A DNA stretch of 64,000 nt from Streptomyces sp. 840.1 (GTDB taxonomy: Bacteria; Actinomycetota; Actinomycetes; Streptomycetales; Streptomycetaceae): positions 2,981,001-3,045,000 of the forward strand of contig NZ_RJUU01000001.1 in NCBI RefSeq assembly GCF_003751445.1. The letters are read 5' to 3'. Positions 7,810-17,588 of this stretch are shown here, piece by piece. The notes beneath the pieces were generated by a model. That model saw only the letters and a list, made by a program, of their open reading frames with translations, did no database searches and had not been told where the DNA came from. The position numbers were made by a program, and so were the translations under genes. Within the stretch, counting starts at the first letter, position 1. Each line of letters starts with the position of its first letter.

Positions 7810-8760
7810 TCAGGCCGATACGGAACGGCTGCCGAACGCCGCGCATTCACCGCAGTGGCCGGGTTCGGGCGCCCTGAACGCGCGGTCGCAGCCGTCGCAG
7901 TTCTGGAGCGGCTCGGCTCTGAATGCGGCGGGGAGCGTACGCCCCGACGGGAGCAGCGCCGTGAGCCGGTGCCGCAGCAGTTTCGCCGGGAACCTCAGCG
8001 GATGCGGCAGATCCGCCGTGAGGGAGTGTCGTACGGAGGCGGGCGAGGCGTCCCGCTCGAACCAGGCCGCCACCGCAGGCGCCAGAAACGCGATGTCCGC
8101 CTCGGTCAGGGTGAGTTGGGCGGCCTGCTGCCGGAGCCCCGTGAGCAGCGCCGCAGCGGCGTGCATGAGCTGGGGCGTGGGGTTCCGGGGCGCCGGAAGA
8201 GGCGGAGGCGGCGGCTTCTGCGCCGTGGGTACGGGCACGAGCCGGGGCGCGATGACCTCTGCGGGCGGCTGCGGCTGCGGCTGGGGTGCCGGTGCGGGCG
8301 CCGGTGCGGGTGCTGGCGCCGGAGGCTGGACCGGTGCTGCGGGGGCCGGAGTTGGGGCCATGGCCGGAGCCGGGGCCGGGGCCGGGTTCCTGCGCGGCTG
8401 CTCCTTGCCGAGTGAGGCGGCGTCGGGGTGGTTGTAGGACACCGTGCGGGTGTGGACCCGGCCGTCCCGTCCGCGCTGCCGGGTGCGCTTCAGGTACCCG
8501 AACTCCTCCAGCTCGCGCAGGGCGGCGGCGATGCGGTGCTCACTGTCCGGCAGCCGCTCGACGAGGGCCTTGATGCCGACCCTGGCTCCGGGCGGCAGCG
8601 ACTGGATGTGCACGGCCAGGCCCCTGGCGGCGAGGGAGAGCTCGTCGTGCTGGCTGAGGTGATTGCCCACGATCGTGAAACCGGTCGTGTGGCGAAGATT
8701 GACATGCACCACACCAGCGGACAGGGCGTGGGAGGGCGCGATAATCTGCGGGGTATCCAT
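7810..8760 (-). CDS. Winged-helix/HTH DNA-binding protein with Pro/Ala-rich linker and zinc-ribbon-like tail
   Basis: 316 residues, start ATG 8760. Residues about 35-110 form a helix-turn-helix replication-initiator/MarR-like fold (LSLAARGLAVHIQSLP, IAAALRELEEFGYLKRTRQR). Residues about 125-195 are a Pro/Ala/Gln low-complexity linker. A helical domain follows, and the C-terminus has CDGCDRAF...GHCGEC, four Cys in two CxxC pairs likely to bind zinc. This architecture recurs in Streptomyces HTH proteins of unknown target. DNA binding is inferred from the fold alone. Confidence 0.7.
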   Translation of the reverse strand: MDTPQIIAPSHALSAGVVHVNLRHTTGFTIVGNHLSQHDELSLAARGLAVHIQSLPPGARVGIKALVERLPDSEHRIAAALRELEEFGYLKRTRQRGRDGRVHTRTVSYNHPDAASLGKEQPRRNPAPAPAPAMAPTPAPAAPVQPPAPAPAPAPAPAPQPQPQPPAEVIAPRLVPVPTAQKPPPPPLPAPRNPTPQLMHAAAALLTGLRQQAAQLTLTEADIAFLAPAVAAWFERDASPASVRHSLTADLPHPLRFPAKLLRHRLTALLPSGRTLPAAFRAEPLQNCDGCDRAFRAPEPGHCGECAAFGSRSVSA

Positions 8761-9139
8761 CGAGAAGGTGTCTCTTCCTCGCTGGTCAGGCCCTCGTTCG
8801 GGATTGCTGTCCCGCCGGGGGCCGACTCATGTCTGAAGTTTGGTGCGGCGAGCATATGCCAGGCAACCCGGGCGAAATCCAGCTCAGTTGGGAAACCTCA
8901 CCCGGGAGAGTGACGGGCCCGCCGGGTGGGGTCGGGTTGGTGAAATTTCTTTACCCAAGTGCTTTAAAGCCTTTTACGTCGCGGATCACCGCGACGCGGG
9001 GAACCGGGTCGCGGCTCGTGGATTTACCGGGTCGCGGTTTCCGGTCCGGGTGCGGATCAGATCGCGGTGGGCGGCGAGAGCCGCGGTGATAGCTTGGCGC
9101 GCCAAGTTTTGGACGCGCGTGTTTGATCAAGGGGGACCC
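8761..9139. other. 379-bp divergent intergenic region
   Basis: The region lies between the leftward HTH gene and the rightward DUF4333 lipoprotein gene. It includes an AT-richer patch around 8940-8980, plausible promoter territory though no clean -10/-35 pair was found, and the 14-bp palindrome at 9093. No coding sequence is supported. Confidence 0.6.
9093..9106. promoter_or_regulatory. Palindrome, possible operator
   Basis: CTTGGCGCGCCAAG is a perfect 14-bp palindrome centred about 40 bp upstream of the DUF4333 gene start, a typical place for a repressor site. The binding protein is unknown. Confidence 0.35.
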
Positions 9140-9721
9140 ATGCGGAAGTCGGGGCGGAGCCGAATAGCGATTCGAGCGGCGGCGGGGGCACTTGTGGTGC
9201 TGTGCGCCGCGGGCTGTTCGGCGAGCGTCGGATCGAAGGCGGTGAGCAAGGAAGAGGTCGCGAAGCAGGCCAAGGCCGGCCTGAGCAAGGAGGTCGGCCG
9301 GGAGCCCGACAGCGTCACCTGCGAGCACGACCTCAAGGCCAAGGTGGGCGAGACCGTCCGCTGCACGCTCACCGCGGACGGCAAGAAGCAGGGCATGACG
9401 GTCACCGCGAAGTCGGTCGACGGCGACAACGTGAAGATGGACTTCAAGGTGGACGACGCTCCCGACGACGGTGGCAGCGGGGCGAAGGCCGTCGACAAGG
9501 CGGAGGTCGCCCGCCAGGGCAAGGCCGCGCTGGCGGCGCAGGTGGGCCAGGAGCCCGACACCTTCACCTGCCCCGAGGACCTTCCGGCCCGGGTGAACGC
9601 CGAGGTCCGCTGCCAACTGGGCGCGGGCGGCAAGCAGTACGGCGTCACGGCCACCGCGACATCCGTCGTCGGCGGCCAGGTCAAGATGAACTTCAAGGTG
9701 GACGACGCTCCGAGCGGCTGA
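9140..9721 (+). CDS. Lipoprotein with two tandem DUF4333 domains
   Basis: 193 residues from ATG 9140, preceded by GGGGGACC. The signal peptide ends in a lipobox (LCAAGCSA, lipidated Cys at about residue 27). Two homologous ~75-residue units follow. Each starts VSKEEVAKQAKAGL or DKAEVARQGKAAL, carries a Cys pair (VTCEHDL...VRC and FTCPEDL...VRC) and ends KMDFKVDDAP or KMNFKVDDAP, so the gene arose by internal duplication. DUF4333 domains are extracytoplasmic with unknown function; the Cys pair probably forms a disulfide. Confidence 0.88.
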   Translation: MRKSGRSRIAIRAAAGALVVLCAAGCSASVGSKAVSKEEVAKQAKAGLSKEVGREPDSVTCEHDLKAKVGETVRCTLTADGKKQGMTVTAKSVDGDNVKMDFKVDDAPDDGGSGAKAVDKAEVARQGKAALAAQVGQEPDTFTCPEDLPARVNAEVRCQLGAGGKQYGVTATATSVVGGQVKMNFKVDDAPSG

Positions 9722-9748
9722 ACCCGGGACATGCACTAGCTTGCGGCC

Positions 9749-10405
9749 ATGGACGACTTCTCCCGCTCCTGGACAGCACTGCTCGCAGCGGTGGCCGGAC
9801 TCGCCGACGCGGACTTCGCGCGGCCGTCCGGCTGCACCGGGTGGCTCGTACGGGACCTGGTGTGCCATCTCGTCATCGACGCCCAGGACATCCTGATCAC
9901 CCTCGCCACTCCCGCCACCGACGAGCCGACCCGGGACGCCGTGACGTACTGGGACGTCACCGGTACGCCCCCGACCGGCGAGGACCCGCTCGACGCGCTG
10001 ACCGTCCGGCTGGCCGCCGCCTACGGGGAGCCGTGGCTGCTCAAGTTCCACCTCGACGACGTCGGCGGCGCGGCGGGCCGGGCGGCCGGGCTCGCCGGCC
10101 CGGGACTTCGGGTCGGCACCCGGGACGAGGTGTTCGCGGTGGCCGACTACCTCTCCGTGTACGTACTGGAGAGCACGCTGCACCACCTCGACCTGATCGC
10201 ACACCTCCCGGCGGCCCCGCCGCCGCCCGCCGAAGGCATGGCCCGCGCCCGCGAGCTTCTGGAGGCGATCGCCGGGACCGCGATTCCGTCGTCGTTCTCC
10301 GACCGGGACGCCCTGCTCATCGGCACCGGACGCCGCGCCCCGACGGAGCCGGAGAAGGCGGAGCTGGGCGAACTCGCCCTGCGGTTTCCCCTGTTCCTGG
10401 GCTGA
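9749..10405 (+). CDS. MDMPI-type (maleylpyruvate isomerase N-domain) protein
   Basis: 218 residues. The N-terminus has SWTALLAAVAGL then RPSGCTGWLVRDLVCHLVIDAQD, the MDMPI/DinB metal-binding pattern with the His in CHLVID. Later ESTLHHLDLIAHL supplies further His ligands. Only the N-terminal domain type is present, so it is a shorter relative of the protein at 5539. Mycothiol-linked chemistry is inferred from the family. It starts 27 bp after the lipoprotein gene and may be co-transcribed with it. Confidence 0.72.
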   Translation: MDDFSRSWTALLAAVAGLADADFARPSGCTGWLVRDLVCHLVIDAQDILITLATPATDEPTRDAVTYWDVTGTPPTGEDPLDALTVRLAAAYGEPWLLKFHLDDVGGAAGRAAGLAGPGLRVGTRDEVFAVADYLSVYVLESTLHHLDLIAHLPAAPPPPAEGMARARELLEAIAGTAIPSSFSDRDALLIGTGRRAPTEPEKAELGELALRFPLFLG

Positions 10406-10443
10406 CCCATCGCCCTTCCGGCCATCCGATCCTCGCCGCCAAC

Positions 10444-10493
10444 GGCTACGAGGGCTGAACTGCCACGAGGACTGAACGGCTACGAGGGCTGAC
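10444..10493. repeat. Short tandem repeat, three ~17-bp units
   Basis: Three imperfect copies (10444-10460, 10461-10477, 10478-10493) of a unit like GGCTACGAGGGCTGAAC in the gap after the MDMPI gene. The middle copy differs at three positions. Probably slippage. Confidence 0.8.
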
Positions 10494-10551
10494 AGAACCG
10501 GGCGGCTGAAAAAGCCTGGGTTCGCAGGCCGCGGCCTCGGTAGCCTGCGGC

Positions 10552-10971
10552 ATGGACATCAACGATCTGCCCCTGGCGGAGTTCGCGTTCCCCGGACCGC
10601 TGCGGGACCAGCTCGTCGCCGCCATCCTCTCCGGAGCCAAGACCTCGACCTCGGCCCTGGTACTGGGATACGAGCGGGACAACGAGCCGGTGCCCGAGGC
10701 CGGCCTGCGGTCGGCAGTGGTCGACTCCGAGGGGCGACGGGTCGCGGTGATCGAAATGACCGAGGTCCGGGTGGTCCGGCTCGCCGACATCGATCTGCGG
10801 CACGTCGTCGACGAGGGCGAGGGCGACGAGTCGGTCGCGCAGTGGCGGGCCGGGCACGAGGAGTTCTGGCACAGCCCCGAGTCGCGCGAGGAACTGGGGG
10901 ACCCCGGTTTCACCGTCGACGACGACACCCGCGTGCTGGCCCAGCGCTTCCGGCTGGTGCACACGGTCTGA
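10552..10971 (+). CDS. ASCH domain protein
   Basis: 139 residues with the ASCH order: FPGPLRDQLVAAILSGAKTSTS (the GxKxxT-type motif), ALVLGYERDNEPVPEAG, then VIEMTEVRVVRLADIDLRHVVDEGEG and HEEFW. The ASCH fold is a PUA-like beta-barrel predicted to bind RNA or nucleotides; some members hydrolyse modified nucleosides such as N4-acetylcytidine. The start ATG at 10552 fits the family N-terminus. The gene stands alone. Confidence 0.8.
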   Translation: MDINDLPLAEFAFPGPLRDQLVAAILSGAKTSTSALVLGYERDNEPVPEAGLRSAVVDSEGRRVAVIEMTEVRVVRLADIDLRHVVDEGEGDESVAQWRAGHEEFWHSPESREELGDPGFTVDDDTRVLAQRFRLVHTV

Positions 10972-11169
10972 CGGGCGGGGCCGGTCCGGCAGCGTGTTCG
11001 TGCCCGTGCCCGTGCCGGTGCTGGTGCTGTGCGCCCAAGCGGTCGGCGCTGCGGAGCATCTGGACCACGGCCGCGCTACCGGCCGTGATCTGCTGCGCCA
11101 GGATGCCCTGGAGCCGCACCGCCCCGGCCGGGGCGGACGTGCGGCGGGCAGGGGCGCGCCCGCTCCCGT

Positions 11170-11847
11170 CTACAGGGCGCGCAGGGCCCTCGGGCGGGGC
11201 GGCTCCGGCGCCTTGTCCAGCAGCGCCGGGAGGTCCGTCAGCGCGTCGATGCGGAAGTCGGCGGCGGCGACGACATCGGGGTGGTCCGCCCACCAGTACC
11301 CGCAGGCACCGCGCCGGATGTGTGCGGCGAGCAGCCCGCACGACTTGGCCGGGAACAGGTCGCCGGCCGGGTGGTCGCCCACGTACAGCGTCGAACCCGG
11401 GGCCGCGCCGGACACCTCGAGCACCCGCGCGAAGAACTCCGGGTCCGGCTTGGCGACGCCCCACTCGTCCGAGGTGACGACGAGGTCAGCGGGCAGGTCC
11501 AGCGCCCGCAGGAGCTCCCCCGCCAGGACCGTCCCGTTGCCCGCGACCACCACCCGTACGCCCAGGGCGCGCAGCTCCGCCAGTACCGGCCGCACGTCCG
11601 GGTACAGGTCCGGCTCGGCCAGGTGCTCGCCGCGCCCGGCGGCGGTCCGGGCGAGCGAGGCCTCGTTGATGTCTATGTCGGGGCGCAGCAGGCTCAGCGC
11701 GTCGGCGCTGTCCCGCCCCTGGGCGACCGCAGCACCGACCAGCGCACTCAGTGTGTGCGGCGGGACACCGAGCCAGTTGGCCCAGGAGGCCCAGTAGCGG
11801 TCGTCGCGGATGAGTGTCTCGCCGATGTCGAAGACGATCGTTTCCAT
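11170..11847 (-). CDS. HAD-superfamily hydrolase
   Basis: 225 residues, start ATG 11847. HAD motifs: [11 protein letters not shown] (motif I, nucleophile Asp then a Gly-containing variant of DxDxT, so the second acid is Gly-Glu rather than the usual Asp), VVVAGNGT (motif II), VAKPDPEFF (motif III Lys) and [14 protein letters not shown] (motif IV acids). The FDIGET variant occurs in several actinobacterial HAD proteins and does not by itself abolish activity. It is a phosphatase of small phosphorylated compounds; the substrate is unknown. Divergent from fbiC. Confidence 0.85.
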   Translation of the reverse strand: METIVFDIGETLIRDDRYWASWANWLGVPPHTLSALVGAAVAQGRDSADALSLLRPDIDINEASLARTAAGRGEHLAEPDLYPDVRPVLAELRALGVRVVVAGNGTVLAGELLRALDLPADLVVTSDEWGVAKPDPEFFARVLEVSGAAPGSTLYVGDHPAGDLFPAKSCGLLAAHIRRGACGYWWADHPDVVAAADFRIDALTDLPALLDKAPEPPRPRALRAL

Positions 11848-11997
11848 CACCGTGCCGACCCTACGGGGCGCGGACCGCTGTACGGCCGAGGCGCCAGGGG
11901 CGGGGGCGGCCTGCGAGCGCCGGGACGCCGGGGGCGGGTGTGGCCTGCGGGAGATCCAGCCGGTCACCGGCCGGCTACTCGCTCGTATGCTCGGTTC

Positions 11998-14577
11998 ATG
12001 ACCGATCCCCAGAGCGGACGCCCCACCACCAATTCCATGCGCCGTGCCCTGCGGCGGGCCCGCGACGGTGTCGCCCTCGATGTGACCGAGGCCGCCGTCC
12101 TGCTCCAGGCGCGTGGCGACGATCTGACGGATCTCGCCGCCTCCGCCGCCCGGGTCCGGGACGCGGGCCTGGACGCGGCGGGCCGGCCGGGCGTCATCAC
12201 GTACTCCCGCAAGGTCTTCATCCCGCTCACCCGGCTCTGCCGCGACAAGTGCCACTACTGCACCTTCGTCACCGTGCCCGGCAAGCTCCGCCGCGAGGGC
12301 CACGGCATGTTCCTCTCGCCCGACGAGGTCCTCGACATCGCCCGCAAGGGTGCGGCGATGGGCTGCAAGGAAGCGCTGTTCACGCTGGGCGACCGGCCCG
12401 AGGACCGCTGGCCGGAGGCGCGCGAGTGGCTGGAGGCCGAGGGGTACGACGACACCCTCGCCTACGTACGCGCCATGGCGATCCGGGTTCTTGAGGAGAC
12501 CGGTCTCCTCCCGCACCTCAACCCCGGGGTGCTGACCTGGACCGACGTCCAGCGGCTCAAGCCCGTGGCCCCGTCCATGGGCATGATGCTGGAGACGACC
12601 GCGACCCGCCTGTGGTCCGAGCCCGGCGGCCCGCACCACGGCTCACCGGACAAGGAACCGGCCGTACGGCTGCGCGTGCTGGAGGACGCGGGCCGCTCCA
12701 ACGTCCCGTTCACCACCGGCATCCTGATCGGCATCGGGGAGTCCTACGAGGAGCGCGCCGACTCCCTCTTCGAGCTGCGCAAGACCGCCCGCGCCTACCA
12801 CGGCATCCAGGAAGTCATCGTCCAGAACTTCCGCGCCAAGCCCGACACCGCGATGCGCGGAATGCCGGACGCGGAGCTGGAGGAGCTGGCCGCGGCCATC
12901 GCCGTGGCGCGCCACATCCTCGGCCCGTCGGCCCGCATCCAGGCCCCGCCGAACCTGGTGGACGCCGAGTACGCGCTGATCGTCGGCGCCGGGATCGACG
13001 ACTGGGGCGGGGTCTCGCCGCTCACGCCCGACCACGTGAACCCCGAGCGCCCCTGGCCGCACATCGACGAGCTGGCCGCGAAGACCGCGGAGAGCGGCTT
13101 CACGCTGCGCGAACGGCTCACCATCTACCCGGAGTTCATCCAGCGCGGCGAACCCTGGCTGGACCCGCGCCTGCTCCCGCACGTCCGCGCGCTCGCGGAC
13201 CCGGAGACCGGGCTCGCGAAGGAGGGGGCGATCCCCGCCGGACTGCCCTGGCAGGAGCCCGACGAGGGCTTCAACGCCTCCGGCCGCACCGACCTGCACC
13301 ACACCATCGACACCGAGGGCCGCACCGCCGACCGCCGCGACGACTTCGACGAGGTGTACGGGGACTGGGAGGCGCTCCGCGAGGCAGCGGCGCCCGGCAT
13401 GGTCCCGTCCCGCATCGACGGCGATGTGAAGGCCGCCCTGAGCCAGGCCGCCGACGACCCGACCGGGCTCACCGACGAGCAGGCGCTCACCCTGCTGCAC
13501 GCGGACGGTCCGGCGCTGGACGAGCTGTGCCGGATCGCGGACGCCCTGCGCCGTGACGTGGTCGGCGACGACGTCACGTACATCGTGACGCGCAACATCA
13601 ACTTCACCAACGTCTGCTACACCGGCTGCCGCTTCTGCGCCTTCGCGCAACGTCGCACCGACGCCGACGCGTACACCCTCTCCCTGGACCAGGTCGCGGA
13701 CCGCGCCGCGCAGGCCTGGGACGTCGGCGCGGTCGAGGTCTGCATGCAGGGCGGCATCCACCCGGACCTGCCCGGCACCGCCTACTTCGACATCGCGCGG
13801 GCGGTCAAGGAACGTGTGCCGGGCATGCACGTCCACGCGTTCTCACCGATGGAGGTCGTCAACGGCGCGACCCGCACCGGCATGTCGATCCGCGACTGGC
13901 TGACCGCCGCGAAGGAGGCCGGACTCGACTCGATCCCCGGCACGGCGGCCGAGATCCTGGACGACGAGGTCCGCTGGGTCCTCACCAAGGGCAAGCTGCC
14001 CACGGCGACCTGGCTGGAGGTCATCAAGACCGCCCACGAGGTGGGCCTGTGCTCCTCGTCCACGATGATGTACGGCCACGTCGACCAGCCCCGCCACTGG
14101 CTCGGCCACCTGCGGACCCTGGCCAACCTCCAGCAGGAGACCGGCGGCCTCACCGAGTTCGTGACGCTGCCCTTCATCCACACCAACGCCCCCGTCTACC
14201 TGGCCGGCATCGCTCGCCCCGGCCCGACCGACCGCGACAACCGCGCGGTGACGGCGATGGCCCGTCTCCTGCTGCACCCGCACATCACCAACATCCAGAC
14301 CAGCTGGGTGAAGCTCGGCACGGAGGGCGCGGCCGAGATGCTGCGCTCGGGCGCGAACGACCTCGGCGGCACGCTGATGGAGGAGACCATCTCCCGGATG
14401 GCGGGCTCCGGTTACGGCTCCTACCGGTCCGTCCAGGACCTGGTCGCCATCGCGGAGCTCGCGGGCCGGCCGGCGAAGCCGCGTACGACGCTGTACGGGG
14501 AGGTGCCCGAGGAGCGGGTGGCCGCCGCGGCCGCGTCGGACGGCCACCTGCCGGAGCTGCTGCCGGTGCTGCCCTAG
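11998..14577 (+). CDS. fbiC: 7,8-didemethyl-8-hydroxy-5-deazariboflavin (FO) synthase, CofG-CofH fusion
   Basis: 859 residues, the bifunctional radical-SAM enzyme that makes FO, the chromophore of coenzyme F420, from tyrosine and a ribityl-uracil. The N-terminal CofG half carries the 4Fe-4S motif CRDKCHYC (Cys81, 85, 88). The C-terminal CofH half carries CYTGCRFC (Cys540, 544, 547). Fusion of both halves is the usual actinobacterial form and the length is normal. The start ATG 11998 is directly before the conserved N-terminus; the long upstream reading is shadow. The stop is TAG, formed from a TA target dinucleotide and the first G of the MITE that follows. Confidence 0.96.
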   Translation: MTDPQSGRPTTNSMRRALRRARDGVALDVTEAAVLLQARGDDLTDLAASAARVRDAGLDAAGRPGVITYSRKVFIPLTRLCRDKCHYCTFVTVPGKLRREGHGMFLSPDEVLDIARKGAAMGCKEALFTLGDRPEDRWPEAREWLEAEGYDDTLAYVRAMAIRVLEETGLLPHLNPGVLTWTDVQRLKPVAPSMGMMLETTATRLWSEPGGPHHGSPDKEPAVRLRVLEDAGRSNVPFTTGILIGIGESYEERADSLFELRKTARAYHGIQEVIVQNFRAKPDTAMRGMPDAELEELAAAIAVARHILGPSARIQAPPNLVDAEYALIVGAGIDDWGGVSPLTPDHVNPERPWPHIDELAAKTAESGFTLRERLTIYPEFIQRGEPWLDPRLLPHVRALADPETGLAKEGAIPAGLPWQEPDEGFNASGRTDLHHTIDTEGRTADRRDDFDEVYGDWEALREAAAPGMVPSRIDGDVKAALSQAADDPTGLTDEQALTLLHADGPALDELCRIADALRRDVVGDDVTYIVTRNINFTNVCYTGCRFCAFAQRRTDADAYTLSLDQVADRAAQAWDVGAVEVCMQGGIHPDLPGTAYFDIARAVKERVPGMHVHAFSPMEVVNGATRTGMSIRDWLTAAKEAGLDSIPGTAAEILDDEVRWVLTKGKLPTATWLEVIKTAHEVGLCSSSTMMYGHVDQPRHWLGHLRTLANLQQETGGLTEFVTLPFIHTNAPVYLAGIARPGPTDRDNRAVTAMARLLLHPHITNIQTSWVKLGTEGAAEMLRSGANDLGGTLMEETISRMAGSGYGSYRSVQDLVAIAELAGRPAKPRTTLYGEVPEERVAAAAASDGHLPELLPVLP

Positions 14578-14736
14578 GGTCTTTCGTTTGGATCAGGCCG
14601 GATCAGGGAGCGGTGTCCGGTGCGTGCGGCTGCAAGGCGGAGGAGGGAGTAAATGCGGAGCATTGGCGACCGACGACAACGCCGCAGATGTGCGTGCCGG
14701 ACACCGCGAGCCCGGCATGATCCAAACGAGAGGCCC
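14577..14736. mobile_element. 160-bp MITE-like element with TA target duplication
   Basis: The ends are inverted repeats matching at about 22 of 25 positions (left starts GGGTCTTTCGTTTGGATCA; right, read in reverse complement, starts GGGCCTCTCGTTTGGATCA). A TA dinucleotide flanks each side (14575-14576 and 14737-14738). There is no transposase inside. TA duplication suggests mobilisation by an IS630/Tc1-like transposase acting from elsewhere. Insertion is exactly at the fbiC stop: without the element the gene would read CCC TAA, with it CCC TAG. Confidence 0.8.
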
Positions 14737-14772
14737 TAAGCGTTCCGCCCTGGGAGGGCGGGGCGCGGCAGT

Positions 14773-14806
14773 GTGCCCCGGCGGGCGCGATCGCCTGCCG
14801 GGGCAC
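14773..14806. terminator. Hairpin between convergent fbiC and phosphoesterase gene
   Basis: GTGCCCCGGC (14773-14782) pairs with GCCGGGGCAC (14797-14806), with a further GGCG/CGCC inner stem. It sits just upstream of the phosphoesterase stop and beyond the MITE, consistent with a shared terminator. Confidence 0.7.
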
Positions 14807-14831
14807 GGCAAACAGCCGGTGCGGGGTGAGG

Positions 14832-17588
14832 TCAGCCGTCGTTCTCGGCGGACGGGATGAAGGCCCCCGGGACGTCCTTCGGTGCGAAGAGCTTCTTCTC
14901 ACCCGGGTACGCCTTCGTCCAGCCGTGCGTCTCGTACCACGTGAAGTGGTTCATCTGCGCGGGGTTGGCGAAGTCGGGCCTGGCGTTCGGGCCCGTCAGA
15001 CGCTGCTTCGACTTCCAGGTGTCCCACTGCGCCGCCAGTTCGCGCTGCGCCGCCGGGACCTCGGTCGACGGCACGGCCGCCGCGGCCGGGTCCTGCGCCG
15101 CCGGAGTGTCCACCCCGCAGGCCGGCGGTGTCTTCAGCCCGTCGGTGAGCGCGGTGCGGTTGGGCAGTGCGGTGAACGGCGTGAAGTCGGCCTTCTTGGT
15201 GAAGGCCGCCGCCATCGGCGTCGCCGCGCTGTCCTTCTGGTTCATCGGGTGGATCCCGAGGATCTGCTCGATGGTGCGGATCATCGTGATCTGTGAGTAG
15301 TAGTGGCTGTCGACCGTCGCGTGCTTCGCCCAGGGGCTGATGATCTGGATCGGCGCGCGGTGGCCGTCGATGTGGTCGAGACCCGCCTGGGAGTCGTCCT
15401 CGACCACGAAGATCGCGGAGTCCTTCCAGTACTTGCTGTGCGAGATCGTGTCCACGATCCGGCCGGTCGCCAGGTCGTTGTCCGCGACCTGCGCGGGCGC
15501 GGTCGCCGGGCCGCCGGTGTGGTCGCTGGAGAGCCAGAACATGTTCAGGTTCGCCGGGCCGTTCTTCTCGAAGTCCTGCTTCCAGATCTCGGAGCGGTAG
15601 ATGTCCGGGACGCTCGTGTCGAACTTCGCGAAGCCGGGCACCGACACCTTGTTGAGCGAGGGGATGGGCGAGGACGAGACCAGGTCGTAGGCGGTGTCCT
15701 GACCGGTGGAGCGCATGTCCTTGGCGTCGCAGTACAGGTTCTGCCAGCTGGCGTCGGCCGGCTTGGTCAGGAACTGCTGGAACTCCCCGAAGTCCCGTAC
15801 GGACTTGTCGGCGGCCTGCGCACCGGTCCACAGGAAGCCCGTGCGCTGGTGACCGAGCGCGTCGTCCTCGGTGTCGTAACTGCGCGCGTACTCACCGGCA
15901 GACGATTCGGTGTACTCCGGATCGTCCGACTGCATCAGCCAGTTGTGACCCTCGGCCGAGTTCGTGCCGATGTCGTAGGTGTTGTCGTAGAGGCCGAACT
16001 GCCGCGCCAGAGCATGCTGGTTGGGTGTCACGTTCTCGCCGAACTCGGCCAGCGCCGGGTCGCCGTCGCCCTGCGGCATGTCGCCGAACAGCTGGTCGTA
16101 GGTCCGGTTCTCCTTGACGATCAGGAAGACGTGCCTGATCGTCGACGGGTCGCCGAGCCGCGCCGGGACCGGCACCGCCTTGGCCCGGTGGCCCTTGCTG
16201 TTCGCCTTCTCGACCGCGCCGCGGGTCCAGCCGTTCTGCTGGAAGACCTTGGACGTCAGGGAGCGGACGGTGCGGTCGCTCGGCAGCGTGAAGTGCTGCA
16301 CGCTCGACGTCGTGTCGTGGGTGGCGTGCCCGGCCTTCGTGGTGGGGCGGCGGGCGTCCACGCCGCGCGTGTTGGAGACCACGATCTGCTTGCCCACGGT
16401 CGCGATCTCCGAGGGGAAGTAGTCCGTCGGCAGCAGACCGACGTAGCTCACCGGCTCCTGCGCCGAGTGGTAGCGGTACACGGCGACGGCGTTGGCGCGG
16501 CCGAGCGTGACCAGGAGGTGCCCGTCGTCGGTGAGCGTCACCGCGTCGGGCTCGTAGCCCACCGAGGCGTCGGGCCAGGGCTGGGTGGAGATGGTCTGGA
16601 CGACCTTGCCCTTGGCGGTGTCGATGACCGATACGTCGTTGGTGGCGGTGTTGGTGACGAACAGCGCGCCGTTCCGGGCGTACAGGGCCGTCGGGTGCAG
16701 GCCGACCCCGATGCTCGCGGGTGCGGCGTCCGGCTTCGCCAGGTCGATGACGCTGACCGTGCCGGTGGTGGTGGCCGCGGTGACCGGGTCGGCGGGGACC
16801 TGCGTGTTGTACGAGTTGATCGTGGTGTCACCGGGCTCGGCGGGACGTCCGCCCTCGTTGCTGACGTAGAGCTTGTCACCGACCTGGGCCATGTCACGCG
16901 GGGCGTTGCCGACCGCCCAGCTCCGCTTGACCGCTCCGGTGGCCGCGTCGAGCGCGACCACCCGGTTCTGGCCGTTGACGGCCGCGTACACCGTGGCGCC
17001 GTCGGACGAGAACACCGGTTCGCCCACGAGCGCGTGCTTGGGGCCGTCCGCCGCGATCTTCACGGTCGTCGGGTTCGCGACGCTGCCGTCGGCGTTGACG
17101 GTGAAGCGGGTGTAGCCGTCGGTCTGGCCGAGCCACAGCTGCGTGCCGTCGGGCGAGTACGTCGGGCCCTCCTGGCCCACGGCGTTGCCGCTGATGCGCG
17201 GGGTGGACGTCGCGGCGCTGCCGACGAGCTGCTGCTCCTTCCAGGTCCTCAGGTCCACGATGGACAGTGCGGCCCCGCCGTCGGTGACCGAAGCGGCGAG
17301 GTGGGTGCCGTCGGGGCTGACCGACGACGACATGATCTTGCCGCTGTTCAGGACGAGCCGGTCGCCGTACGGGGCGATGTACTGGTCGCTGGAAATCACC
17401 TGGCCATGCCGGGTGACCTGGCCCACCTGCTGGTGACCGAACTGGTCGGTACTGGCGAACGCGGCGCCCGCGGCGGTCAGGGCGAGCGCCGTGACGCCCG
17501 TGACGATCAGGGGTTTGCGACGGCCGACGTGTCTCGCGAAGCGGCCGGTCGAGGCCGTCTCGTCACGCCTGCGGCGTGTCACCTGCAT
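14832..17588 (-). CDS. Secreted YncE-like beta-propeller fused to alkaline-phosphatase-family phosphoesterase
   Basis: 918 residues. The start ATG 17588 has AAAGGA about nine bases upstream and overlaps the end of the ABC permease gene by 10 bp. An Arg-rich N-terminus and hydrophobic segment end near AAFAS (signal peptide). Residues about 40-450 form a YVTN/YncE-type propeller (repeated SPDGT, VIDLAK and YVSNEGG-like blades). The C-terminal half is a phosphoesterase of the phospholipase C/acid phosphatase type: VFLIVKENRTYDQLFGDMPQ with its acidic metal ligands, NSAEGHNW, SSDHTGG, VVEDDSQAG and DHIDGHRAPI. The fusion is a known Streptomyces architecture acting outside the membrane on an unknown phosphate ester. 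Confidence 0.9.
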   Translation of the reverse strand: MQVTRRRRDETASTGRFARHVGRRKPLIVTGVTALALTAAGAAFASTDQFGHQQVGQVTRHGQVISSDQYIAPYGDRLVLNSGKIMSSSVSPDGTHLAASVTDGGAALSIVDLRTWKEQQLVGSAATSTPRISGNAVGQEGPTYSPDGTQLWLGQTDGYTRFTVNADGSVANPTTVKIAADGPKHALVGEPVFSSDGATVYAAVNGQNRVVALDAATGAVKRSWAVGNAPRDMAQVGDKLYVSNEGGRPAEPGDTTINSYNTQVPADPVTAATTTGTVSVIDLAKPDAAPASIGVGLHPTALYARNGALFVTNTATNDVSVIDTAKGKVVQTISTQPWPDASVGYEPDAVTLTDDGHLLVTLGRANAVAVYRYHSAQEPVSYVGLLPTDYFPSEIATVGKQIVVSNTRGVDARRPTTKAGHATHDTTSSVQHFTLPSDRTVRSLTSKVFQQNGWTRGAVEKANSKGHRAKAVPVPARLGDPSTIRHVFLIVKENRTYDQLFGDMPQGDGDPALAEFGENVTPNQHALARQFGLYDNTYDIGTNSAEGHNWLMQSDDPEYTESSAGEYARSYDTEDDALGHQRTGFLWTGAQAADKSVRDFGEFQQFLTKPADASWQNLYCDAKDMRSTGQDTAYDLVSSSPIPSLNKVSVPGFAKFDTSVPDIYRSEIWKQDFEKNGPANLNMFWLSSDHTGGPATAPAQVADNDLATGRIVDTISHSKYWKDSAIFVVEDDSQAGLDHIDGHRAPIQIISPWAKHATVDSHYYSQITMIRTIEQILGIHPMNQKDSAATPMAAAFTKKADFTPFTALPNRTALTDGLKTPPACGVDTPAAQDPAAAAVPSTEVPAAQRELAAQWDTWKSKQRLTGPNARPDFANPAQMNHFTWYETHGWTKAYPGEKKLFAPKDVPGAFIPSAENDG

